Below, piece after piece: positions 43,354 through 52,446 of a stretch of DNA of 64,000 nucleotides (its first letter is position 1; the number at the start of each line of letters is the position of its first letter). Position numbers and translations under genes: made by a program. A model generated the notes under the pieces. It was not told the DNA's origin, made no database searches, and saw nothing but the letters and a program-made list of their open reading frames with translations. The stretch is from JAGVPT01 sp964439265. Its GTDB lineage: Bacteria; Bacteroidota; Ignavibacteria; UBA10030; UBA8401. The stretch spans positions 13,359-77,358 of the forward strand of contig CAYTOA010000014.1 in assembly GCA_964439265.1 (NCBI GenBank). Direction: 5' to 3'.

Positions 43354-44016
43354 ATGATCAAACTACGCGGCATCGAAAAGTACTACTCCAACAAAATCAT
43401 TAACACCTATGTACTTCGAAACATCAACCTTGAGGTGAAAAGGGGTGAATTTCTCTCCATCATGGGTCCTTCGGGATCGGGGAAGACAACGCTGCTGAAC
43501 ATCATCGGGATGTTAGATGTTCCGTCAAACGGTGAATATTACTTTCTCGATGAGCCAGTCCACAAGATGAGCGAGAAGAAGCTTTCCGAGCTTCATAAAA
43601 TGCATATCGGGTTCGTATTCCAGAGCTACCATTTGATCGATGAGTTGACGGTGTACGAGAACCTCGAAACGCCGCTCCTCTATCAAAAAGTGAAATCGGA
43701 CGAAAGAAAAGGGAGAGTTGCAGAGACCCTTGACCGTTTCAACATGGTTGCAAAAAAAGATCTATTCCCCAGCCAGCTTTCCGGAGGACAGCAGCAGCTC
43801 GTGGCAATTGCGCGCGCCGTGATCGCAACGCCGGGGCTGATCCTCGCCGACGAGCCGACCGGAAATCTTCATTCCGACCAGGGAAAGGAAATAATGGAAC
43901 TGCTCAAAAAATTGAACGAAAAGGGGACGACGATTATCCAGGTCACTCACTCGGAGACGAACGCGGGGTATGGGCAACGAATAATTCGGCTGCGAGACGG
44001 GTGGATCGAGAAATAA
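43354..44016 (+). CDS. ABC ATPase, LolD type (2)
   Basis: A 220-residue ATPase with Walker A (GPSGSGKTT), Q-loop (FVFQSYHLIDELTVYENLETPL), signature (LSGGQQQLVAIARAVI), Walker B (LILADEPTGNLHS) and H-loop (VTHSETN). The usual Asp of the D-loop (NLDS) is His here (NLHS). It lies 42 bp after permease 1 and before permease 2. It may power one or more of the permeases in the cluster. A repeat hairpin follows its stop codon. Confidence 0.95.
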   Translation: MIKLRGIEKYYSNKIINTYVLRNINLEVKRGEFLSIMGPSGSGKTTLLNIIGMLDVPSNGEYYFLDEPVHKMSEKKLSELHKMHIGFVFQSYHLIDELTVYENLETPLLYQKVKSDERKGRVAETLDRFNMVAKKDLFPSQLSGGQQQLVAIARAVIATPGLILADEPTGNLHSDQGKEIMELLKKLNEKGTTIIQVTHSETNAGYGQRIIRLRDGWIEK

Positions 44017-44020
44017 TAAA

Positions 44021-44097
44021 GGGAGACGGGAGGCCGGACACTGGAGACTCATAAAAATCTCTTATCCGGCCTCCAGCTTCCTGTCTCCGGTTTCCAC
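44021..44097. repeat. NGGAGRC inverted array, copy D (empty hairpin)
   Basis: Left arm GGGAGAC-GGGAGGC-CGGACAC-TGGAGAC. The right arm on the other strand contains GGAGACA-GGAAGCT-GGAGGCC-GGA. It lies between ATPase 2 and permease 2, next to an AT-rich repeat (TGATCATTAATTATTGGTAA). Confidence 0.85.
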
Positions 44098-44141
44098 CTA
44101 TTGCTCACTGATCATTAATTATTGGTAATTGGAGAAATGTT

Positions 44142-46571
44142 ATGCTGAAGAATTATCTCCGCGTCGCGCTGAGAAATCTTACAAAATACAAGGCATTCTC
44201 ACTCATTAATATCAGCGGATTTGCGGTGGGCATCGCATGCTGCATCGCTATTTTGCTTTACATGAACGACGAATTGAGTTACGACCGATTCAACGTACAT
44301 GCAAACCAGATTTACCGTCTGGCCATTCACGGCCGACTTGACAGCCACGAGCTGGATGGTGCCATAAGTCCGTCCATCATGGGACCTTCGCTGTACAAAG
44401 ATCTGCCGGAAATCGCTTCGTATACCCGGCTTGTTGGCACGATGCACATGGGAACTCCGCTGATCAGGTATAACGGTAAAGCGTTCGTCGAAACGAAATT
44501 CATTTGGGCCGATTCAACGTTCTTCGATGTGTTTACGTGCAACGTTATCGCCGGCAACATGAAGACAGCCCTTGCACAACCAAACACGGTCGTAATTACG
44601 CGGTCCACCGCCCGGAAATATTTTGGGGATGAGAATCCGATGGGGAAGGCGCTGAATGCGGACCGGCAGCATGATTACATCGTCACGGGCGTTGTCGAAG
44701 ATCTACCTTCGAATGCTCATTTCCATTTTGATTTCATTGGTTCTCTGACCACGTTCGAAGACAGCAGGAATCCATTCTGGCTGAGCAACAATTATTATAC
44801 GTATATCCTCTTACGAGACGGCACAAATATCAATGACTTCCAGTTAAAAGTAAACAATGAAGCACGCGAGCATATCGGTCCGCAGTTAAAAGCCGCGATG
44901 GGAATCACCTACGAGCAATTCGAAGCGGCTGGGAACCAGTACGGGTATGTCCTGCAACCCTTGACCTCCATTCATCTATATTCCCATCTTGATTATGAAC
45001 TTGAACCGAACGGCAACATGTCATATGTTTACATTTTCTCAGCAATTGCAATCGCGATACTTTTGATCGCGTGCATTAATTTTATCAATCTTTCTACTGC
45101 GCGGTCCGAACGGCGTGCAAAAGAGGTTTGCATCCGAAAATCCCTCGGGTCGAGCAGGGCAAAGCTGATCTGGCAGTTCATCGCAGAGTCGGTGATGACC
45201 TCAACGATCGCCGTTTTCTTTGCCGTCGTTCTCGTCGAACTCTTTTTACCAGTGTTTAACGACCTGACGAACAAAAACGTGCACTTGGAACTTCTCGACA
45301 GTGCCTTTACGATTCCGGCATTGCTGGTGCTTTCCCTTTTGGTCGGTCTCATCTCAGGATTCTATCCGGCATTCTATCTTTCTTCTTTTCAGCCGGTGCA
45401 GGTGCTTAAAAGCGGCGTGAAGCGGGAAGGACGAAAAAGCCTGCTGAGAAGCGGCCTCGTCATCGTCCAATTTGTCGTCTCGATAACGTTGTTCATCAGC
45501 ACACTAGTAATTTACGACCAACTGAAATTCATACAGAATAAAGATCTTGGTTTTAACAAGGAACAGGTGATCATCATAAAGCACGGAGAACACCTTGGCG
45601 GCCAGATCCAGGCGTTCAAGCTGGCGGCGGCTCAAGACTCCCGCGTGCTTGCAGTCAGCATCTCGGATGCAGTGCCCGGAGATCAGGCCGGGGATGATCC
45701 ATACAAACTCGAAGGCGCTCCGATTCAGCAGACGAGGAGCATTCGAACAATGAGAAGCGATTTTGATTTTTCAAAAACATATCAAATGAGGTTGACCGTG
45801 GGAAGATACTTTTCCGGCGATCACCCTTCGGATACGCTTGCCATTATCCTCAACGAGGCGGCACTCCGTACGATTGGCGTCGACGACCCAGTCGGCAAAC
45901 ACATCGCCGGCCCGAGCGGCGTGCCGATGTATGAAATAATCGGCATCGTGAAGGACTTTAACTTCCAGTCGCTTCACGAACCGGTTCAGCCGCTGGCGAT
46001 CCGATTTTTCCGTGCACAAGAATACCGATACAACAGGCAGATCGTTTCGATCCGGATCGCTCCCGGCGATCCCCGGCAGGTCATTGCGTTCCTGGAGAGT
46101 ACCTGGAAAAAATTTGCCGGCGACGAAACCTTCGATTATAGTTTCTTGGATCAAAATCTTCAGAACCTTTATACTATAGATCAGAGAACGAACAGAATTG
46201 TCACATCGTTTTCCCTCCTTGCACTCTTCATCGCCTCCCTTGGTCTTCTCGGTCTTGCTGCCTTTGTCACGGAACAACGGACGAAAGAGATCGGAATGCG
46301 CAAGGTTCTTGGTGCGTCTGTCGTGGAAATCATGATGCTTCTATCAAAGGAATTCATTAAATGGGTGTTGATCGCCAACGTGATCGCCTGGCCTCTGGCC
46401 TATTATATCATGAACAATTGGCTGAAGAATTTTGCATACAGGACAGACCTTAGCGTTTGGATCTTTGCCGCTTCAGGATTTGTCGTCATGCTTCTTGCCT
46501 TGCTGACGGTCAGCTCCCACGCGATTAAAGCGGCGACGGCGAACCCGATAGAATCGCTGCGGTACGAATAA
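44142..46571 (+). CDS. FtsX-family ABC permease 2
   Basis: An 809-residue protein starting MLKNYLRVALRNLTKYKAFS, with an N-terminal membrane segment (FAVGIACCIAILLYM), a MacB-like periplasmic domain, a first FtsX domain with SERRAKEVCIRKSLGSSRAK, a second periplasmic domain (DFNFQSLHEPVQPLAIRFF) and a final FtsX domain (EQRTKEIGMRKVLGAS) ending ATANPIESLRYE. Close paralogue of the next (disrupted) permease. No clear ribosome-binding site is visible. Confidence 0.95.
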   Translation: MLKNYLRVALRNLTKYKAFSLINISGFAVGIACCIAILLYMNDELSYDRFNVHANQIYRLAIHGRLDSHELDGAISPSIMGPSLYKDLPEIASYTRLVGTMHMGTPLIRYNGKAFVETKFIWADSTFFDVFTCNVIAGNMKTALAQPNTVVITRSTARKYFGDENPMGKALNADRQHDYIVTGVVEDLPSNAHFHFDFIGSLTTFEDSRNPFWLSNNYYTYILLRDGTNINDFQLKVNNEAREHIGPQLKAAMGITYEQFEAAGNQYGYVLQPLTSIHLYSHLDYELEPNGNMSYVYIFSAIAIAILLIACINFINLSTARSERRAKEVCIRKSLGSSRAKLIWQFIAESVMTSTIAVFFAVVLVELFLPVFNDLTNKNVHLELLDSAFTIPALLVLSLLVGLISGFYPAFYLSSFQPVQVLKSGVKREGRKSLLRSGLVIVQFVVSITLFISTLVIYDQLKFIQNKDLGFNKEQVIIIKHGEHLGGQIQAFKLAAAQDSRVLAVSISDAVPGDQAGDDPYKLEGAPIQQTRSIRTMRSDFDFSKTYQMRLTVGRYFSGDHPSDTLAIILNEAALRTIGVDDPVGKHIAGPSGVPMYEIIGIVKDFNFQSLHEPVQPLAIRFFRAQEYRYNRQIVSIRIAPGDPRQVIAFLESTWKKFAGDETFDYSFLDQNLQNLYTIDQRTNRIVTSFSLLALFIASLGLLGLAAFVTEQRTKEIGMRKVLGASVVEIMMLLSKEFIKWVLIANVIAWPLAYYIMNNWLKNFAYRTDLSVWIFAASGFVVMLLALLTVSSHAIKAATANPIESLRYE

Positions 46572-46664
46572 ATGGAGGCTGGATGCCGGAGACAGGAGGC
46601 TGATGGCTGGAGACAGATAAAAGACTTTCTATCCAGTCTGCCGCCTGCTGTCTCCAGCCTCCAA
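46572..46664. repeat. NGGAGRC inverted array, copy E (empty hairpin)
   Basis: Left arm TGGAGGC-TGGATGC-CGGAGAC-AGGAGGC-TGATGGC-TGGAGAC. The right arm on the other strand is TGGAGGC-TGGAGAC-AGCAGGC-GGCAGAC. It starts at the stop codon of permease 2 and is followed by an AT-rich ATTGATCATTGACTATTGAT repeat. Confidence 0.88.
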
Positions 46665-46701
46665 TTATTGATCATTGACTATTGATAATTAAGGGATATT
46701 T

Positions 46702-49130
46702 ATGTTGAAGAACCACATCGCGTTGCACTGAGAAATCTGAAAAACAACAAAGCCTATTCTCTCATAAACATCATCGGCCTTGCCGTCGGCATTGCATGCT
46801 GCATAGCGATCATGCTTTATGTGCAGGACGAGTTAAGTTGTGACAAATTCAATAAGCACGCCGAAAGAATTTACAGGGTTTCTTTCCATGCGGTTCTGCC
46901 TAACCTTAAAGAGGACGGTACCTTAACTCCTTCGCCAATGGGTCCGGCGCTGCTGGCAGAATTCCCACAGGTTGCCGCGTACACGCGCATTGAAGGCTGG
47001 ATGGCTCCGGTGTTGAGATCTGGAAGCAAGGCATTCAGTGAACCGCGGTTTCTGGAAGTAGACTCGACTTTCTTTGATGTCTTCACTGTCCATTTCCTTG
47101 GAGGTAACCCGAAAACGGCTCTCGCGCAGCCGAAGAGTGTCGTGCTGACAGAATCTATGGCCAGGAAATATTTCGGCAGTACAGATCCGATGGGAAAAAT
47201 ATTGAACGCAGACCACAAGAGCGATTGGATCGTTACGGGGGTGATCAAAGACTGGCCGGAGAACTCGCATTTCAAGTTCGATTTTCTTGGCTCGTTCTAT
47301 GCTGACAGCATCAGCAAGAGTACCAACTGGCTGACCAATAACTGCCTCACGTACATTCTCCTCAAGACGGGAACAGACCCGCAAACTTTCCAGAAATCGA
47401 TGAATGAGATCCTGATGAAGAAGTACGTCAAACCGCAATTTGCAATTGTCGGCACTGCGGCAGCGCTCTTTAATTCTACAAGTGGGGCGTGGGGATATTC
47501 TCTGCAGCCGCTGACTTCAATCCATTTGTTCTCCCACCTGGAATACGAAATTCAACCGAATGGCGACATTTCTTATATCTACGTCTTATCGGCAACAGCG
47601 ATAGCGATTCTTCTCGTCGCTTGCGTAAACTTTATTAACCTCACTACGGCACGGTCTGAAAGACGCGCGAAAGAAATCGGCATACGCAAGACTCTCGGGT
47701 CAAGCCGCTCTCAATTGATCAAGCAGTTTCTCACAGAGTCCATTCTATTGAGCTTTCTTGCCGTTGTTCTTGCAATTGGACTCGTTGAGTTATTCCTCCC
47801 TCTTTTCAACAGCATTGCCGGACAAGACCTAATTCTGAATTTATTGAGAAATCCTCTTGTGGTTCCGGCATTAGCAGCTCTTGGAATTATTGTCGGCGTC
47901 ATCGCCGGTACATACCCGGCATTCTTCCTTTCATCTTTTGATCCGGTCCATGTGCTACAGGGGGGGACAACGTCGAAGAAGCGCAAAGTAATATTGAGAG
48001 GCAGTTTAGTAGTATTTCAATTCGTCGTGTCGATCGTTCTCTTCATCGGCACGTTTGTAATTTTCAGCCAACTGAAATATATCCAGGCCAAAAACCTCGG
48101 CTTCGATAAAGAGCAGGTCGTCGTGATAAAGAAAGCGAACGATCTCGGCAACAGGCTTGAGGAGTTCGAACACGAGCTTCTGACAAACGCGCATGTGGCC
48201 AGCGTGTCCACATCAAACGCTATTCCCGGGAGTGAGCAGAACCAGTCCATGTTTTGGCTTGAAGGATCTTCCGACCAGACTCCCCGGGAGTTGCACGGGG
48301 TATATTGCGACTATAATTTCCTAAAGGCTTAAGGGATGAGTCTTGCAAGCGGCAGATTTTTTTCTCCCGAATATCCGTCAGACTCCGGCGCCGTGGTGCT
48401 AAACCAAACGGCCGAGGCCGCATTTGGCGCCGGAAGTCTTGCGGGCAAAACTTTATCCAGACCTCATGTATCGAGATCCCCGTGGTCGCATTTTCCGGTC
48501 GTCGGGGTCGTCAAAGACTTTAATTTCCAGTCCTTGCATCAGTCTGTTACTCCGCTCGTCTTGCGGATGATGCCACCTCGGTACGACGAACTGCCTGTTT
48601 TTGTTTTAGTGCGTGTCAAGCCGGGTGATTATCCGGCAGCGATTTCATGTATCGAGGATACATGGAAGAAATACGCAGACAACGAGGCCATCGACTACAG
48701 TTTCCTGGACCAGGATGTTGGGCGGATGTACATTGCGGACCGGCGGATAAGCAGAATAATAACAACGTTCTCAATCCTTGCAATCTTCGTAGCGTGTCTC
48801 GGCCTGCTTGGACTCGCGGCATTTGTGACTGAGCAGAAGACCAAGGAGATTGGGATAAGAAAAGTTCTGGGAGCTTCCGTTGTAGAAGTCGTGGCGCTTC
48901 TTTCAATGGAGTTTGTCAAATGGGTTTTGATGGCGAACGTGATTGGCTGGCCTCTTGCTTATTATGTCATGAACAAGTGGCTCCAGAATTTTGCATACAG
49001 AACGGACATGAGCTTCTGGATTTTCGTCGTTTCCGGGACCATGGCACTGTTGATTGCCCTCTTAACCGTGAGTTCACATGCCATCAAAGCGGCGACGGCA
49101 AATCCGGTCGAGAGTTTACGGTATGAGTGA
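46702..49130 (+). pseudogene. FtsX-family permease 3, disrupted by a frameshift and a stop codon
   Basis: The expected start MLKN is present at 46702, but one base is missing near 46719 so that the frame meets TGA at 46729. Adding one base gives the paralogue's VALRNLKNNKAYSLINIIG and an open frame from about 46722. A second defect is an in-frame TAA at 48330-48332 (NFLKA-stop-GMSLASGRFF), where the paralogue has a tyrosine (DFSKTY). After it the frame continues to a normal end (ATANPVESLRYE, stop 49128-49130). Two independent hits make a real pseudogene more likely than a sequencing error, though either could be an error. Confidence 0.85.
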
Positions 49131-49187
49131 GTCAATTATCAATGAGCAACAACAATGATAAATTAAAAAGAAAAATGGAGATAGATT

Positions 49188-52100
49188 ATGAGCAAGTTTT
49201 TTTGCACGAGAATCCTCATTCTCATCGTTTTCTTATCAACAAGTATCTGCATCAATGCGCAGACTTCCCTGAAAGATGAGACGCGTTTTCCATGGGGAAC
49301 AGCAACGGGAGGATTTATTCAAGACTGGCTCGTCATAGGCGGATTCCCAAATCACAACGACAAAGGCTATGATACAGATTTTCTTCAAGACCATGGCGGC
49401 GAATTGGGAATTACACCTGAGCCTGGAATGATGCACAAACTTCCAGACAGCGCAACATTCGAGTGGAAACAATATCACTCGCCCTATAATTACATTAATT
49501 TCTTTGATGTGCTTCAGGAAGGCGAATTTAACAGCAAAGTTATTTACGCATTTACGAAAGTGAAACGAGTGAACGACGGAAAGGTAATTTTATCGTTTGC
49601 CCAGAACAACAGCAACAAACTCTGGTTGAACGGAAAACTTGTTTATCTAAGCAGAAAGGATTACCAAGCCGCGCTGGAAGACAATCAAATTGAAGTTGAC
49701 ATGGTAAAAGGAGAAAATTCACTTCTGATCAAATCCGTTCACGATGGATGGACATGGGGATTCAGATTCCGAGTCATAGAGCCGGATAAATTCTCACTCA
49801 TCGACGATTTCAAATTATCGCCAGGCATTGTAAAAAACAGCGCGGACGATAAGCTGGTGATAACAACCGACAGAACGCTCAACCCGGAAATTCAAAAATT
49901 TGATGTTCATGTAAAAGCGGTTGCTGCCGGCGGTAACGTGGCCGCCGAAATAGCCGCAAAGCGCGGAGAGCACATTACATTCGATACAAAAAAATGGCCC
50001 GACGGAGCGTATGACATATTTTTTAGAAGCAACGACACGCATGAAAAAATAATGACGGCTTACCTTTATTGGTATAAAGGAGACGCCATAAAGGAGGCAA
50101 GAAAACTTTTGTCAAGCGTTCCTAAAAATCCTAAGACACCGGAAGATTATCACCACAAGATGCTTGGCGAAATGCTGACCCAGAGATTCAATTTTGACCC
50201 AATTAAAATTGACTCCTCCATAATAGAGAAACTATATTCGCCGCTGCTGGAATACGAGGAATTATTGCTCGATCAAGCCGGCAAAAAAGGAAGCGTTCAT
50301 GCCGAAGGTTTTGTCCGGCTGACGTATATAGATCCAGTTGATAACACGCCGCAATTCTGCCGTGCATATCTTCCTCTGAATTATGATCCAAAACAGAAAT
50401 GGCCGCTCGTAGTAATGCTTCACGGATATAACGGCGCAAATCCGGTCTATGTTAATTGGTGGTCGATCGATCAAAGGCACAATGATGTCGTCGATAAGTA
50501 TCCCATTATCTATATCGAACCCCACGGTAGAGGCAACACAAGTTATTTAGGAATCGGAGATCAGGATATTCTCAAATGCATAGAACTTGCTAAGCAGAAG
50601 TTCAACGTCGATAATGACAGAGTGTATTTGAAAGGCGAATCGATGGGCGGCAACGGAACCTGGAACGTCGGAACAAGACATCCTGAATTGTTTGCAGCAA
50701 TTGCCCCTGTTTACGGCGGATTCGATTACCATGTTGGATTAAGTGAGGAGGGAATTGCAAAACTTTCTGGCCGTGCTCTTTTTAATACTGAGGCCAGCAG
50801 TTCTCTTTCACATGCAGACGCATTATTGACAACCCCGGTTTTTGTTACACACGGCGATATCGATAAATCGATGGACGTTAATAACTCAAGATATATAGTC
50901 AAAACACTTCAGAGGTGGGGATATGATATTCGCTATCATGAATATCCGGGATTCGGCCATGAAGGCATTGAATATTATGATCAACTGATTCCATGGTTCC
51001 TGGAGCATAAAAGGAATACGGACCCTCCGAAGGTCAGAGTAAGATCGGCAGATCTGAAATACGCTTCAGCACATTGGGTTAAGGTCACTCAGATTGATAA
51101 TCCGAAATCATTTGTCACGGCGGAAGCCGAAGTACTCATCAATAACACAATTAGGTTGTCAACGGAACATGTTCTAGGAATTGAACTTTCTCCTCCAGCG
51201 AAACTGATTGATCCCAAGAAACCGGTTAACGTGATTTGGAATGTGAATGACATACGGAACACTAAAGTTATAAACGGAAAGATCACATTAGGAGATAAGA
51301 GCTACAATCCCGCACCTGTACATAAGACTCCACAATTAGCCGGAACAATCTCTGATCTAACCAAAACTTCTTTTGCAATCGTTATAGGGACAATCGCGAG
51401 AGATTCACTGATGACAAGGGCGATAAATGCCAAGGCTCAACAGTTTATTGACTATTGGAAGAACTGGCAGAAATATGAACCGCGTTCGATGAAGGATGTC
51501 GATGTCACGGAAGCCGATATGAGAAAGTATTCACTTTATCTCCTTGGTGGACCCGCAGAGAATAAAGTATCACAACGGATTTTTGAGAGAATTCCTTTTT
51601 TTATCTCGGATAGTACGATCACTATCGATGGAAGATTGTTCAAAGCGAGAGACGCCGTTCTCAACGCTATCTATCCAAATCCATACAACAATGAAAGGTA
51701 TGTCGACATCGTTGCAGCAACTTCCGGAGCGGGATTTTGCTTTTTCGATCCGTCCAACGAAGCAATCTCTAATTTCGACTACTACATAATTGACGGGAAA
51801 GTTCCGGTCTACTCAATCGGCGCGACCGAGGAGAAAATCCACGTCGCGACAGGTTTCTTCGATTGCAACTGGAAGATCAGCGATGCCTTTCTCATGGCTG
51901 GAGATGAGGAACTGCGTTCGAAGTGTGCCTACACGGTTGTGAACAGCGACCTGAGCACCAAGATTGTCGGAAAGGCAAAGCCCTCTGTTGAACTTTTGAA
52001 GTCTTATGAGGGGACTTATGAGCTGAATCCAAATACTAAATTAAAGATACTTCTTGAACAGGATGTTCTCAAGCTGGTTCAAGGACAATTTTCAACTCAA

Positions 52101-52241
52101 TTATTGGCGATATCGGACGGTGAGTTCTACGTGAAAGAAGTCAACGCAAGCGTTTCATTCAGAAAGAGCAAGACAACAAATGACAATGAAATGGTTATAT
52201 ACCAAAACGGGATGGAGATCATAGGCAACAAGGTGCATTGA
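49188..52241 (+). CDS. Secreted alpha/beta-hydrolase (esterase or S9-like peptidase) with DUF3471-like tail
   Basis: A 1017-residue exported protein (signal peptide about residues 5-24, ILILIVFLSTSICINAQ). The N-terminal part (about 30-200) resembles a PA14-like or jelly-roll accessory region. A hydrolase domain follows (about 370-610) with LVVMLHGYNGANP (oxyanion), the nucleophile elbow GESMGGNG (Ser) and the His in YPGFGHEGIEYY, which make a plausible Ser-Asp-His triad. The C-terminal 70 residues (ELNPNTKLKILLEQDVLKLV, VSFRKSKT) look like the DUF3471 tail of beta-lactamase-like enzymes. Its base composition is more AT-rich than the permeases around it. It sits between a pseudogene and a permease remnant, so it may be a later insertion. 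Confidence 0.8.
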   Translation: MSKFFCTRILILIVFLSTSICINAQTSLKDETRFPWGTATGGFIQDWLVIGGFPNHNDKGYDTDFLQDHGGELGITPEPGMMHKLPDSATFEWKQYHSPYNYINFFDVLQEGEFNSKVIYAFTKVKRVNDGKVILSFAQNNSNKLWLNGKLVYLSRKDYQAALEDNQIEVDMVKGENSLLIKSVHDGWTWGFRFRVIEPDKFSLIDDFKLSPGIVKNSADDKLVITTDRTLNPEIQKFDVHVKAVAAGGNVAAEIAAKRGEHITFDTKKWPDGAYDIFFRSNDTHEKIMTAYLYWYKGDAIKEARKLLSSVPKNPKTPEDYHHKMLGEMLTQRFNFDPIKIDSSIIEKLYSPLLEYEELLLDQAGKKGSVHAEGFVRLTYIDPVDNTPQFCRAYLPLNYDPKQKWPLVVMLHGYNGANPVYVNWWSIDQRHNDVVDKYPIIYIEPHGRGNTSYLGIGDQDILKCIELAKQKFNVDNDRVYLKGESMGGNGTWNVGTRHPELFAAIAPVYGGFDYHVGLSEEGIAKLSGRALFNTEASSSLSHADALLTTPVFVTHGDIDKSMDVNNSRYIVKTLQRWGYDIRYHEYPGFGHEGIEYYDQLIPWFLEHKRNTDPPKVRVRSADLKYASAHWVKVTQIDNPKSFVTAEAEVLINNTIRLSTEHVLGIELSPPAKLIDPKKPVNVIWNVNDIRNTKVINGKITLGDKSYNPAPVHKTPQLAGTISDLTKTSFAIVIGTIARDSLMTRAINAKAQQFIDYWKNWQKYEPRSMKDVDVTEADMRKYSLYLLGGPAENKVSQRIFERIPFFISDSTITIDGRLFKARDAVLNAIYPNPYNNERYVDIVAATSGAGFCFFDPSNEAISNFDYYIIDGKVPVYSIGATEEKIHVATGFFDCNWKISDAFLMAGDEELRSKCAYTVVNSDLSTKIVGKAKPSVELLKSYEGTYELNPNTKLKILLEQDVLKLVQGQFSTQLLAISDGEFYVKEVNASVSFRKSKTTNDNEMVIYQNGMEIIGNKVH

Positions 52242-52301
52242 TCTCGGCTGGGAAAAGAAGCGACAAAACGAACTATTGCATTCCTTGAAAAATGATAACG
52301 T

Positions 52302-52346
52302 GCGGAATTGGCGGCGAACCCGGTGGAGTCGCTGAGGTATGGATAG
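52302..52346 (+). pseudogene. Remnant of the 3' end of an FtsX permease
   Basis: The frame translates AELAANPVESLRYG and a stop. It matches the ATANPVESLRYE ending shared by all neighbouring permeases. Only about 14 codons remain, placed between the hydrolase gene and repeat copy F, in the same gene-end-then-repeat order seen after permease 2. It is evidence that a permease once occupied the position now held by the hydrolase. Confidence 0.75.
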
Positions 52347-52413
52347 ATGGAGGCGGGATGCCGGAGGCAGAAGCCCGGAAATGCGGATCCGGCCTCCTGC
52401 CTCCGGCGTCCAC
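52347..52413. repeat. NGGAGRC inverted array, copy F (empty hairpin)
   Basis: Left arm TGGAGGC-GGGATGC-CGGAGGC-AGAAGCC. The right arm on the other strand is TGGACGC-CGGAGGC-AGGAGGC-CGGA. It begins at the stop codon of the permease remnant and ends 33 bp before the next permease. Confidence 0.88.
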
Positions 52414-52446
52414 TTTCCAACCTCTGAATAATCAAAGGAACAAAAC

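Noticed and set aside
35923..52413. CRISPR array
   Set aside because: The repeats are inverted arrays of heptamers separated by whole genes. There are no regular spacers and no cas genes.
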